A stretch of 64,000 nt of DNA from Litoribacter populi (GTDB taxonomy: Bacteria; Bacteroidota; Bacteroidia; Cytophagales; Cyclobacteriaceae), in assembly GCF_007483685.1 (NCBI RefSeq), contig NZ_VMKN01000001.1:2978442-3042441 (forward strand), in the 5' to 3' direction. Below the pieces are notes generated by a model, which saw only the letters and a program-made list of their open reading frames with translations, did no database searches and had not been told where the DNA came from. Made by a program: the position numbers and the translations under genes. Shown here piece after piece: positions 36,535 to 45,150 of this stretch; positions within the stretch are counted from its first letter, which is position 1, and the number at the start of each line of letters is the position of its first letter.

Positions 36535-38124
36535 TTAGTGGACTTCCTTCATCCACTTTTTCATAAATGGAGAAATTATTAATACAATAATAGCCCCTCC
36601 CATAGCATATTGTGCTATCAACAGAAAACCATCCGCATACACGTCCAAAGTTGCAAGACCTGATGTAGCCCTGCCTTCCGTATTTTCAACCGACAGTTGC
36701 TTGGCAATAAAACCTACAATCTGAAAAGCATAAGCTGAGGAAAGAAACCAAACCCCCATCATAAAAGCAACCAACCTGGCTGGTGACAAGGAAGTAATTT
36801 TCGAAAGCCCAACTGGAGACATAAACAGTTCTCCAGAAGAAATCAGCATATACATCAAGATAAGGTAAATAAAAGGTACATAACCCTGGGCATCAGCAAA
36901 CACCCTACTGAATCCCAATATATAAAAGCCTAAAGCCATTAAGCCAAGTCCAAATGAGAATTTATAAGGTGTACGTGGGTTGAGTTTGGACTTGTCGAGT
37001 CCAGTCCACATTTTAGAAACGGGTATGGATAGCAAGATAATAAAGATAGGGTTGATAGCATTTGTTTCTGCCGCACCTATTGACCAGCTTCCATCCACGA
37101 AAGGTAGCCAGCCAAAGTTGATGTTTGGAAGAATTACATTTCGGTCAGCAAATAAGGTGATCACACTCCCACTAAGCTCATGGAAACCCCAGAAGAAGGT
37201 CATAAATATAGTAAGTAGAATTGCAACAAACAGTTTACCCCTTTCTGCAGCTGAGGCCCGGTAAATCTCATATCCCAGAAAAAGAAGTATGGCCAAACTT
37301 ATTCCATAGAACAGCACATTTACAATTGTCACCTCTCCAAGGAATGTATCTCCGCCACCAATGTAACCATAGGAAGAAATCAAGAATGCAATTAAAGGTA
37401 CCGACAAAACGGCCAAAACAGGAATCAATGTACCCAAAGGTAGGCCCAAAACTTTTTCTTTCAGTTTTTCAGGATCCGGAGGAAGGCCCTTATCCATGAA
37501 CACACCTTTCCTCATACCGTTCCAGAAAAAGAAAAGACCCAAAAGCATGCCGACTCCGGCCAGCCCAAATCCATAATGCCAGCCATAATAAGTGGCTAAA
37601 AGTCCGCATAGAATAGGCGAGGCCGCAGCTCCGATATTGATTCCCATGTAGAAAATGGTGAAACCTGAATCTTTTCTGGGATCAGTCGCCCTATATAAGG
37701 AGCCCACAAAAGTGGAAATATTAGGTTTGAAGAAGCCGTTCCCCACTACAATCAACGCCAGGGCAAGAAAAAAAGCAATGTTATTTTCAATGGCAAGCAC
37801 AAAGTGTCCAATCGACATTAACAGGCCGCCGAGCATGATGGATTTCCGAAATCCTAGATATTGATCGGAGATTTTACCCCCTATCACCGGGGAAGCATAC
37901 ACCAAGGATCCGTATGCCGAATAGATGACTGCTGAAACCGCATCTCTATTGGAAATGGCCTGGAAAATCTCATTTACCATATAGAGCATCAGCAATGCTC
38001 TCATTCCATAAAAAGAGAACCTTTCCCATAGCTCTGCAAAGAATAAGTAAAACAACCCCTTCGGATGGCCAAACAACTCGGGTTCGGTCAGATTTTCAGG
38101 AGCATGATGCTTGCCCTGATACAT
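36535..38124 (-). CDS. POT/PTR-family proton-coupled peptide transporter
   Basis: A ~529-aa major-facilitator protein of the POT family, importing di- and tripeptides with protons. The ELWERFSFYGMRALLMLY segment in helix 1 carries the ExxERF(x)YG proton-coupling motif. FYMGINIGAAASPILCGLLA and a C-terminal SGELFMSPVGLSKITSLSP match the PTR2 signatures. There are about 12-14 hydrophobic helices with an extra pair in the middle. The ATG at 38124 (MYQGKHHAPEN) is preferred over a TTG five codons upstream. It diverges from pckA across ~310 bases. Confidence 0.93.
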   Translation of the reverse strand: MYQGKHHAPENLTEPELFGHPKGLFYLFFAELWERFSFYGMRALLMLYMVNEIFQAISNRDAVSAVIYSAYGSLVYASPVIGGKISDQYLGFRKSIMLGGLLMSIGHFVLAIENNIAFFLALALIVVGNGFFKPNISTFVGSLYRATDPRKDSGFTIFYMGINIGAAASPILCGLLATYYGWHYGFGLAGVGMLLGLFFFWNGMRKGVFMDKGLPPDPEKLKEKVLGLPLGTLIPVLAVLSVPLIAFLISSYGYIGGGDTFLGEVTIVNVLFYGISLAILLFLGYEIYRASAAERGKLFVAILLTIFMTFFWGFHELSGSVITLFADRNVILPNINFGWLPFVDGSWSIGAAETNAINPIFIILLSIPVSKMWTGLDKSKLNPRTPYKFSFGLGLMALGFYILGFSRVFADAQGYVPFIYLILMYMLISSGELFMSPVGLSKITSLSPARLVAFMMGVWFLSSAYAFQIVGFIAKQLSVENTEGRATSGLATLDVYADGFLLIAQYAMGGAIIVLIISPFMKKWMKEVH

Positions 38125-38435
38125 TTCTTCGTTTTCCAACTCTAAATATTTAAATTCAAAATTAATTTCGCACCTGCAATGATAATGGATTTTTTTGAAA
38201 TGGAAGATAATGCTATCCGGAAAGGGATACCACTAATTAATTATTTTGCAAAAATAGATGAGATAAACATTAATATTCTGGGTATTTTTTGTTATTTTTA
38301 ATTATTGTTTAATTTCTCACCTATGGGTTATGAAATCGATTGAATTGCGAATAAATCCACTTTTTTGGCATACTACTTGCCAATAATATCTATCTTTACG
38401 CAACAAATTAACAATCCTTTTTTATACCCAAAATT
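38125..38435. other. 311-bp divergent promoter region, peptide transporter / pckA
   Basis: No coding frame. It is AT-rich and must hold both promoters; the recognisable part is the pckA promoter listed separately. Confidence 0.5.
38364..38398 (+). promoter_or_regulatory. Putative pckA promoter with an inverted repeat in the spacer
   Basis: TTTG at 38364 and TATCTTTA at 38391-38398 resemble the Bacteroidetes -33 and -7 boxes with a ~23-base spacer. TTGGCA (38365-38370) and TGCCAA (38378-38383) form an inverted repeat overlapping the upstream box, a plausible operator. Confidence 0.4.
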
Positions 38436-40037
38436 ATGCAAGATCTTATGCTCAAGTCTGCTGAAAAAACACTGTCTTCAATAGGAATCGAAAAGGTAAA
38501 CAAGGCCTTTTGGAACTTGTCTCCGGCAGAACTGGTAGAACATGCCCTTCAAAACAATGAAGGTAAACTCACTGATGATGGAGCCTTGATGGCGGATACA
38601 GGTAAATTTACTGGAAGATCCCCAAAGGACAGATTTGTAGTCAAAGACGACAAAACTGCGGAAAGCGTTTGGTGGGGAGATATCAATATCCCGATCAGTC
38701 AGGAAAACTTTGACGGCTTACACCAGAAAATGGTGAAATTTTTAGAAGACAAGAACGTCTATGTGCGAGACGCCTTTGCTGGTGCCGACCCTAATTACCG
38801 ATTAAACCTTCGTGTTGTCAACACTCATGCATGGCAAAACCTGTTTTGCCACAATATGTTCCTTCGCCCTGCAGCTAATGAACTAGAGGATTTCGACCCT
38901 AACTTCACTATCATCTGTGCCCCTGAATTTGAGGCCGACCCTGAAGTGGACGGAACAAGACAAAAAAACTTCGCCATTTTGAATCTTTCCAAGAGAATGA
39001 TTCTTATTGGCGGAACTGGCTATGCTGGTGAAATGAAAAAAGGCATCTTCTCTGTTCTTAACTATATCTTACCTCACGAGCACAATGTACTTTCTATGCA
39101 CTGCTCAGCCAACATCGGCAAAGAAGGTGATACAGCTATCTTTTTTGGCCTTTCCGGTACAGGTAAGACCACATTATCCGCTGATCCTTCACGAGGACTT
39201 ATTGGCGATGACGAACATGGATGGACTGAAAATGCAATTTTCAACTTTGAAGGCGGATGTTATGCTAAAGTAATTGACCTTACTAGAGAGAAAGAGCCAG
39301 ATATTTGGGATGCAATTAAATTTGGAGCTATTGTAGAAAACACCAGGTTTTATCCTAACACTAGGACGGTAGATTACTCAAACAGCGAGGTGACTGAAAA
39401 CACTAGAACTGCTTATCCTATCCACCACATTTCCAATGCGGTTACTCCATCTGTAGGTGAAATCCCAAAAAACATCTTCTTCCTTACTGCAGATGCTTTT
39501 GGTGTGATTCCTCCCATCTCCAAACTGAATACTAGCCAAGCAATGTACCACTTCATCTCAGGTTACACTGCTAAAGTAGCCGGAACAGAAGTTGGCATCA
39601 CTGAACCTCAAACAACCTTCTCCGCGTGTTTTGGGGCAGCATTTCTTCCTTTACATCCAACCCAGTATGCAACTTTGTTTGGCAAGAAGATGGAAGAAAA
39701 TGATGTGAATGTTTGGTTGATCAACACCGGATGGACAGGTGGGCCTTATGGAATTGGCAGCAGAATGAAGCTGAAATATACCAGAGCCATGATAAGTGCC
39801 GCTTTAGAAAGCCAGTTGAACAATGTAGAATTCAAAAAGCATGAAATCTTCGGTGTAGAAGTACCTCAGACCTGCCCTAATGTTCCGGATGAGGTATTGA
39901 ACCCTAGAGATACATGGTCAGACAAAGCTGCATATGATGCGAAAGCCCAGGAGCTAGCTAGATCTTTCGTGAAGAACTTCGAAAAATATGCTGACTATGC
40001 AAGTCAGGAAATCCTTGCAGGAGCACCAAAGGTATAA
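38436..40037 (+). CDS. pckA: Phosphoenolpyruvate carboxykinase (ATP)
   Basis: A 533-aa ATP-type PEPCK converting oxaloacetate and ATP to PEP, CO2 and ADP for gluconeogenesis. Seen: TGKFTGRSPKDRFVV (oxaloacetate-binding Arg), GTGYAGEMKKGIFSVLN (metal Lys), the P-loop FGLSGTGKTTLSAD, GDDEHGW, and the ENTRTAYPI adenine-binding segment. Length matches the family. The gene is alone with its own promoter and terminator, fitting growth on amino acids and peptides. Confidence 0.96.
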   Translation: MQDLMLKSAEKTLSSIGIEKVNKAFWNLSPAELVEHALQNNEGKLTDDGALMADTGKFTGRSPKDRFVVKDDKTAESVWWGDINIPISQENFDGLHQKMVKFLEDKNVYVRDAFAGADPNYRLNLRVVNTHAWQNLFCHNMFLRPAANELEDFDPNFTIICAPEFEADPEVDGTRQKNFAILNLSKRMILIGGTGYAGEMKKGIFSVLNYILPHEHNVLSMHCSANIGKEGDTAIFFGLSGTGKTTLSADPSRGLIGDDEHGWTENAIFNFEGGCYAKVIDLTREKEPDIWDAIKFGAIVENTRFYPNTRTVDYSNSEVTENTRTAYPIHHISNAVTPSVGEIPKNIFFLTADAFGVIPPISKLNTSQAMYHFISGYTAKVAGTEVGITEPQTTFSACFGAAFLPLHPTQYATLFGKKMEENDVNVWLINTGWTGGPYGIGSRMKLKYTRAMISAALESQLNNVEFKKHEIFGVEVPQTCPNVPDEVLNPRDTWSDKAAYDAKAQELARSFVKNFEKYADYASQEILAGAPKV

Positions 40038-40063
40038 ATATACCTTTATATAAACCCAAATAT

Positions 40064-40101
40064 AAAACGGGCCTTCCTAAGCGGTGGCCCGTTTTTATTT
40101 T
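40064..40101. terminator. Bidirectional terminator behind pckA
   Basis: AAAACGGGCC pairs with GGCCCGTTTT around a 12-base loop, followed by TATTTTT; it also lies at the stop of the converging coiled-coil gene. Confidence 0.85.
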
Positions 40102-40370
40102 TACTCTTCTTCCTTATCCAACCCGTGTTCCTGTTCAAATTTATTTCTTCTGATTTCGAACCTCTCCACTTCTTCATTTAACATATCTAAGGATTCGTTG
40201 TACCGGGAATAGAGATCGCCCATATTTTTCTCCATCTGACTAAAACTAAACTCCATAGCATCTAATTGAAGCTGTGAAGCTTTCTCTATCAGGGCGACCT
40301 GACTGTTTTTCAGATCTTCCAGGAGCCTTAAGGCCCTGTCCATTTTTTCAAGTTTCTCTCTATTGTTCAT
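40101..40370 (-). CDS. Small coiled-coil protein
   Basis: 89 residues from the ATG at 40370 (MNNREKLEKMDRALRLLEDL); the frame runs four codons further to a TTG. Almost the whole chain is heptad-like helix (LLEDLKNSQVALIEKA, MLNEEVERFEIRRNKFEQE), very charged and without a membrane segment. No family recognised; likely a cytosolic oligomerising protein. Support is its codon structure and the shared terminator. Confidence 0.6.
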   Translation of the reverse strand: MNNREKLEKMDRALRLLEDLKNSQVALIEKASQLQLDAMEFSFSQMEKNMGDLYSRYNESLDMLNEEVERFEIRRNKFEQEHGLDKEEE

Positions 40371-40431
40371 AATACTATACAAGTTGGTAGTCTTAATTTA
40401 ATCAAATTCTTTATCCTAATGTTTAAATTAA

Positions 40432-40462
40432 TTTGCCCTACATCAGAGAATCAGTATTTTTG
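40432..40462 (+). promoter_or_regulatory. Consensus Bacteroidetes promoter of the cyclophilin gene
   Basis: TTTG (40432-40435), a 19-base spacer and TATTTTTG (40455-40462) match the -33/-7 consensus TTTG-N19-TAnnTTTG exactly. The ATG is 17 bases beyond the -7 box, so the leader is very short. Confidence 0.7.
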
Positions 40463-40479
40463 CAGAAATAAAAAAAATT

Positions 40480-40914
40480 ATGACAACAGGAGAAATACAA
40501 ACAGCCAAAGGGGTCATGAAGGTTTCATTTTATGATGAAGACGCCCCAAAGACCGTTGAAAACTTTGTAAAATTATCCAAGGAAGGATTCTATGACGGAC
40601 TTACTTTCCATAGGGTAATCCCAAATTTTGTAATCCAAGGAGGATGTCCTAATGGAACTGGTGCCGGTGGCCCAGGCTACCATATCGATTGTGAGCTGAA
40701 TGGTGGCAACCAACACCATGAGAAAGGTGTGCTCAGCATGGCTCATGCTGGTAGAAACACCGGTGGCAGCCAGTTTTTCATTTGCCACAATAGGGACAAC
40801 ACTCGCCACTTGGACAGAAACCACACTTGCTTTGGAAAAGTAACGGAAGGCTTGGATATCATTGATCAAATTAAAGCTGGAGACAGAATCGAAAAAATTG
40901 TCATCAACGATTAA
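40480..40914 (+). CDS. Peptidyl-prolyl cis-trans isomerase, cyclophilin type
   Basis: A 144-aa cyclophilin catalysing proline isomerisation. Seen: TVENFVKLSKEGFYDGLTFH, the catalytic Arg in HRVIPNFVIQGGCPNGTG, GVLSMAHAGRNTGGSQFFIC and LDRNHTCFGKVTEGLDII. No signal peptide, so cytosolic. It is a compact minimal form, close to PpiB-type enzymes. Single gene with consensus promoter and a strong terminator. Confidence 0.94.
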   Translation: MTTGEIQTAKGVMKVSFYDEDAPKTVENFVKLSKEGFYDGLTFHRVIPNFVIQGGCPNGTGAGGPGYHIDCELNGGNQHHEKGVLSMAHAGRNTGGSQFFICHNRDNTRHLDRNHTCFGKVTEGLDIIDQIKAGDRIEKIVIND

Positions 40915-40927
40915 AGGTCTTAAGCAT

Positions 40928-40967
40928 AAAAAAATGCCATGGATAAATTTCCATGGCATTTTTTTTA
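40928..40967. terminator. 15-bp stem bidirectional terminator behind the cyclophilin gene
   Basis: AAAAAAATGCCATGG-ATAAATTT-CCATGGCATTTTTTT; serves the cyclophilin gene and the converging nucleoside transporter. Confidence 0.9.
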
Positions 40968-40981
40968 TCTAATAGTGCCAC

Positions 40982-42268
40982 TTAACTGAAAAGCGCACCA
41001 GCAATAGTAGCTGTCATCAAGCATGCCAAAGTTGCTGCCAATAAGGCGCGCATACCCAATTTTGATAAATTCCCCTGCTGATTTGGAGCAATAGAGCCAA
41101 TGCCTCCTACCTGAATAGCAATTGAGCTGAAGTTGGAAAACCCACATAAGGCATAGGTGGCAATTACTACCGACTTGGCAGAAAGTGATCCTGCCTCCTT
41201 CATCTCGGCCAGTCCAAGATATGCCACAAATTCATTGATCACTGTTTTTTGCCCAAGCAATGATCCTACCTGTAGGGAATCCGACCACTCCACTCCGATT
41301 AGAAAAGCAAAAATTCTAAACACCTGACCTAAGATATATTCAAGAGAAAACCCACTAAACTGACCATTAGTGGAGGCTACCACAAATGAATTCAGCCCAG
41401 TCACCTCTCCTATCAGTCCTGTTAGGATATAATTTACAGCTGCAATCACTGCAATAAAGGCCAAAAGCATCCCCGCAACATTCACGGCTAAACGCAACCC
41501 ATCAGAAGCTCCTCTTGACATGGCGTCAATTAGATTCACACCCATGTTTTCCTGGCTTACTTCCAATTCATCGTTTAGGTTTTCCCTATTGGTTTCAGGA
41601 ATGATGATCTTTGACATCACAATGGCAGCTGGCGCATTCATAATACTCGCTCCCAAAAGGTAGGCAGCAAAACGGCTCTGCTCTTCCAAACTGTCACCAC
41701 CCAAAAATGCCACATAACCTGCTAAGACGCCTCCTGCAATCGTGGCCATTCCCCCAGTCATCAAGCACATCAGCTCTGAACGTGTCATCGTGGGAACAAA
41801 GGGCCTTACCAGCAGCGGAGCCTCTGTCTGTCCCAAGAAAATATTGCCCGCCGCAGACAAGCTTTCTGCACCCGACAGCCCCATGGTTCTAGACATCACC
41901 CAGGCAATACCAAAAACGACCTTTTGTAAGACACCTAGATAATAAAGCCCTGCTGATACAGTAGAAAAGAAAATAATGGTAGGCAATACCTGAAAGGCAA
42001 ATATAAACCCGAAGGAATTAGTAGCCAGATCTCCAAAAAGGAAAATGGCCCCATCACTGGAAAAGCTAAGAAATTTTACAAAACCACGGCTTACCGCAGA
42101 AAAAATTTGAGCCACAAAATCAACTTTTGTAATCAAGAACCCAAACACACATTGAAGAATAACTCCGATACCAACCAAACGCCAATCCACAGATCGTTTA
42201 CTAGATGAAAAAATCAGCGCAAATGCCAGCAGGGCAACTATCCCTATAATACCTCTAACGTAATCCAT
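40982..42268 (-). CDS. CNT-family nucleoside transporter (NupC/NupG type)
   Basis: A 428-aa inner-membrane concentrative nucleoside transporter with about 10 hydrophobic helices. Seen: FAFQVLPTIIFFSTVSAGLYYLGV, then SLSAAGNIFLGQTEAPLLV (the first nucleoside-site motif QTEAPL), MTRSELMCLMTGGMATIAGGV, and the C-terminal YALCGFSNFSSIAIQVGGIG (second site). These motifs define the family. Substrates would be nucleosides taken up with sodium or protons. It is monocistronic. Confidence 0.94.
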   Translation of the reverse strand: MDYVRGIIGIVALLAFALIFSSSKRSVDWRLVGIGVILQCVFGFLITKVDFVAQIFSAVSRGFVKFLSFSSDGAIFLFGDLATNSFGFIFAFQVLPTIIFFSTVSAGLYYLGVLQKVVFGIAWVMSRTMGLSGAESLSAAGNIFLGQTEAPLLVRPFVPTMTRSELMCLMTGGMATIAGGVLAGYVAFLGGDSLEEQSRFAAYLLGASIMNAPAAIVMSKIIIPETNRENLNDELEVSQENMGVNLIDAMSRGASDGLRLAVNVAGMLLAFIAVIAAVNYILTGLIGEVTGLNSFVVASTNGQFSGFSLEYILGQVFRIFAFLIGVEWSDSLQVGSLLGQKTVINEFVAYLGLAEMKEAGSLSAKSVVIATYALCGFSNFSSIAIQVGGIGSIAPNQQGNLSKLGMRALLAATLACLMTATIAGALFS

Positions 42269-42364
42269 TTATATATTCCAGAATTGCCCTTCAAAAGTAC
42301 AATACAATATTTTACAAGGCGGTAAATATAATGGATTTTGACTGGAATATGCATACAAAAAACA

Positions 42365-42390
42365 AAAGCCTGAGTTTTCTTCAGGCTTTG
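42365..42390 (-). terminator. Terminator of the etfB-etfA-nuclease operon
   Basis: On the minus strand AAAGCCTGA pairs with TCAGGCTTT and is followed by TGTTTTTTG, just past the nuclease stop. Confidence 0.82.
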
Positions 42391-42399
42391 TTCATTTTC

Positions 42400-43005
42400 T
42401 TAATTACGTCTGTTTATTTCATCCCGGATCCGGGCTGCACGCTCATAATCTTCACTGTTTATAGCTTTGTCAAGCATTTGATTTAGCTTTTCAAGACTAA
42501 AATCTTTCAAACTGCCCTCAGAAGTAGTCGACTTGGCAGCAGGTTTGGAGGCTTTTTCTCCCCTAGCGGTGCTTTTATCTTCTTCTTCCTCTTCAGTAAA
42601 TTCAATGGCAGCTTCCGACATCACTTTCTGTGTACAGTAAATTGGCGCGTCAAAGCGGACCGCAATCGCTATGGCATCCGAAGGCCTAGCATCAATCTCC
42701 ACATTCTTGACAGAACTTTGACAAACAATCTTGGCGTAAAATACACCTTCCCGCATATCGGAAATCAAAATATGGTCAATTGAAAAATTGAAATTGGCCG
42801 CAAATGATTTAAAAAGATCATGGGTCATAGGCCTATTAGGAATAATCTTCTCAATCTCTATAGCAATGGCTTGGGCCTCAAACATACCGATGACAATCGG
42901 AAGACGCCTACTCCCCTCTTGCTCCCCCATCACCAGGGTAAATGACCCTGACTGGGAATGATTGGAAGATAATCCTAATATTTCTAATTCTACAGTGTTA
43001 TCCAC
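42400..43005 (-). CDS. Bifunctional nuclease family protein (DUF151 plus UVR motif)
   Basis: 201 residues. Residues ~1-135 match DUF151 bifunctional nucleases (RNase and DNase in plants): LGLSSNHSQSGSFTLVMGEQEG, RLPIVIGMFEAQAIAIEIE, DARPSDAIAIAVRFDAPIY. A low-complexity acidic and Lys/Ala linker follows (~140-165), and the C-terminus has a UVR motif (LEKLNQMLDKAINSEDYERA). The start is a GTG at 43005, six bases after the etfA stop; no ATG fits. Co-transcription with ETF genes is clear, but a functional link is not. Confidence 0.9.
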   Translation of the reverse strand: MDNTVELEILGLSSNHSQSGSFTLVMGEQEGSRRLPIVIGMFEAQAIAIEIEKIIPNRPMTHDLFKSFAANFNFSIDHILISDMREGVFYAKIVCQSSVKNVEIDARPSDAIAIAVRFDAPIYCTQKVMSEAAIEFTEEEEEDKSTARGEKASKPAAKSTTSEGSLKDFSLEKLNQMLDKAINSEDYERAARIRDEINRRN

Positions 43006-43011
43006 AGCAAG

Positions 43012-43977
43012 TTATTTTAACGCTTTTACAGCTTCCGTAAGTTTTGGCAACACCTCAAATGCATCGCCTACAATTCCGTAATCAGCTGCTTTGAAAAAAG
43101 GAGCTTCCGGATCTTTATTAATAACTACAATATACTTGGAAGAATTGACTCCTGCAAGATGCTGAATGGCTCCTGATATGCCAACCGCCACGTACAAAGT
43201 CGGTGCTACTTTCACACCTGTCTGTCCTACGTGTTCATGGTGAGGTCTCCACCCAATATCTGATACCGGCTTGGAACAACCAGTAGCTGCTCCCAACTCT
43301 TTAGCCAAATCTTCGATCAAATTCCAGTTTTCAGGACCTTTCATACCTCGACCACCAGAAACTACAATATCAGCCTCAGGTAATAGGATGTCGCCAGTGG
43401 CTTGGTCCGTTGAAGTGATTTTTGCAGCGAAAACAGATTCGTCAAGGTTAACATCAAAATCCTCAACAGTAGCGTCCGCTCCGTCAGTTTTCAAGTCAAT
43501 AGCGTTTTTCTTCACCGCCAAGATCTTGTTGTCCGTAGTAAGCTCAGTTTCTGCGAATGCCTTTCCTGTGTAAATGCTTCTTTTCACTTTATACCCAGAC
43601 CCGGTCTCTGGAAGATCCGTCACATTGGAAACTAATCCAGCGTTAAGCTTAATAGCCAACCTTGCAGCTACTGCATCTCCTAAGGAGCTTTTTGCCAGAA
43701 TCAAAGTTTTAGCAGCTACCTTTTCAAAAGCCTGCGCAACTGCAGCGGCATGAGCCTGAATCACTCCAGCATTAAGCTTCTCATCGTTTACATGAAGCAC
43801 CTTGCTAGCACCGGCAGACCCAGTCTTCGCAAGTTCACCTTGGTCAATCGTACCAAGTGCAACAGCAACAACGTCTCCGCCCTCTTTGTCGGCCAAAGCC
43901 TTGGCAAAAGAGACCGCTTCCAATGATGTTTTTTTGATGGCTCCGTCAGCCTGTTCTATATATACTAAAATAGACAT
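43012..43977 (-). CDS. etfA: Electron transfer flavoprotein subunit alpha
   Basis: 321 residues from the ATG at 43977 (MSILVYIEQADG); an upstream ATG at 43998 adds seven residues. The C-terminal FAD domain has VVSGGRGMKGPENW, GATGCSKPVSDIGWRPHHEHVGQTG and YVAVGISGAIQHLAGV, the standard FAD-binding signature. With EtfB it carries electrons from acyl-CoA dehydrogenases to ETF-ubiquinone oxidoreductase. The middle gene of an operon: etfB ends 29 bases upstream and the nuclease gene begins 6 bases downstream. Confidence 0.96.
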   Translation of the reverse strand: MSILVYIEQADGAIKKTSLEAVSFAKALADKEGGDVVAVALGTIDQGELAKTGSAGASKVLHVNDEKLNAGVIQAHAAAVAQAFEKVAAKTLILAKSSLGDAVAARLAIKLNAGLVSNVTDLPETGSGYKVKRSIYTGKAFAETELTTDNKILAVKKNAIDLKTDGADATVEDFDVNLDESVFAAKITSTDQATGDILLPEADIVVSGGRGMKGPENWNLIEDLAKELGAATGCSKPVSDIGWRPHHEHVGQTGVKVAPTLYVAVGISGAIQHLAGVNSSKYIVVINKDPEAPFFKAADYGIVGDAFEVLPKLTEAVKALK

Positions 43978-44006
43978 ATTTTTCAATTTTGGATTCAAAC
44001 AATTAA

Positions 44007-44744
44007 TTAAAGGACCTTGGCTTCGTTTTTCAAAAGCTTAACCAACTCTTCCACATTGTCCTTGTCGATCAGCTTCACTTCACCTTTGGCAGGAGGAAGT
44101 TTAAATTCCACTACGCCTGTGGCAGCTTCATCTGAAACCTGCTCTACGACATTTAAAGGCTTGGTTCTGGCTGACATGATTCCTCTCATATTGGGAATTT
44201 TCCATTCAGCGATTGGCTCCTGGCACCCGGCAATAAATGGAAGATTAACTTCCAAATACTCTTTTCCACCTTCGATTTCTCTGGCCATTTTGGCTGTACT
44301 TCCTTCGATGTCAAGCTTCATGACTGGGGAAATCGAGGGCATGCCCAAAAGTTCTCCAACCATACCGTGAACCATACCGCCATTGAAATCTATAGATTCT
44401 CTACCCATAAGGATCAAGTCATAACCGCCCTCTTTCGCGTAATGAGCGATCTGCTTGGCCACAAAAAGGGAATCCTTTGGAAATGCATTCACTCTGATGG
44501 CATCATCTGCCCCAATAGCTAAAGCTTTTCTGATAGTCGGCTCAGTCTCGGCCTCTCCAACATTCAAAACGGTAAGACTTCCACCTGTCTGTTCCTTCAA
44601 TTCCACAGCCCTAGCCAACGCGTAGTCGTCATAGGGACCGATAATGAACTGAACACCAGACTTGTCGAATTTGGTATTGTTATCTGTAAATTGAATTTTG
44701 GATGTTGTATCCGGCACGTGAGTGATGCATACAAGAATTTTCAT
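44007..44744 (-). CDS. etfB: Electron transfer flavoprotein subunit beta
   Basis: A 245-aa ETF beta subunit with an AMP-binding fold: KILVCITHVPDTTSKI at the start, IIGPYDDYALARAVELKE, ADDAIRVNAFPKDSL, YDLILMGRESIDFNGGMV, and GCQEPIAEWKIPNMRGIM, which corresponds to the beta signature. First gene of etfB-etfA-nuclease. Its likely electron donor in this window is glutaryl-CoA dehydrogenase. Confidence 0.96.
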   Translation of the reverse strand: MKILVCITHVPDTTSKIQFTDNNTKFDKSGVQFIIGPYDDYALARAVELKEQTGGSLTVLNVGEAETEPTIRKALAIGADDAIRVNAFPKDSLFVAKQIAHYAKEGGYDLILMGRESIDFNGGMVHGMVGELLGMPSISPVMKLDIEGSTAKMAREIEGGKEYLEVNLPFIAGCQEPIAEWKIPNMRGIMSARTKPLNVVEQVSDEAATGVVEFKLPPAKGEVKLIDKDNVEELVKLLKNEAKVL

Positions 44745-44817
44745 ATATTTTATTATTTTATTTTTCTTTAATTTGTCGTGAATTTAACGAATACAATGTT
44801 AATTAAAAAACGTAATC

Positions 44818-45150
44818 ATGAGCAATTTAGGCCGTATTGAGCAACTTTTGGACTTCGCAAAGGAGGAGCCTGACAACCCTTTTAACTTTTATGCATTAGC
44901 GCTGGAGTATCAAAACTCCAACATCCAAAAGGCTACCTATTATTTCGACCTGCTACTTGAGAAGTTTGCGGATTATCTACCTACTTACTATCATGCGGGT
45001 TTGTTTTTTGAAAAAAAAGATGAGTTGGAAAAAGCTAAATCCATTTTTGTAAAGGGAATCTCTCTGGCCAAGGCTAAAAATGATAACCATGCCCAAAGGG
45101 AGCTGCAAAATGCCTACCAAAATTTTCTTTTCGAAAATGATTTGGATTAA
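44818..45150 (+). CDS. Tetratricopeptide-repeat protein
   Basis: 110 residues in about three helix-turn-helix TPR units: NPFNFYALALEYQNSNIQKA, LPTYYHAGLFFEKKDELEKA, and FVKGISLAKAKNDNHAQREL. No signal peptide; a small scaffold or adaptor protein of unknown partner. It diverges from etfB (73-base gap) and its stop overlaps that of the MDR reductase by 4 bases. Confidence 0.82.
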   Translation: MSNLGRIEQLLDFAKEEPDNPFNFYALALEYQNSNIQKATYYFDLLLEKFADYLPTYYHAGLFFEKKDELEKAKSIFVKGISLAKAKNDNHAQRELQNAYQNFLFENDLD

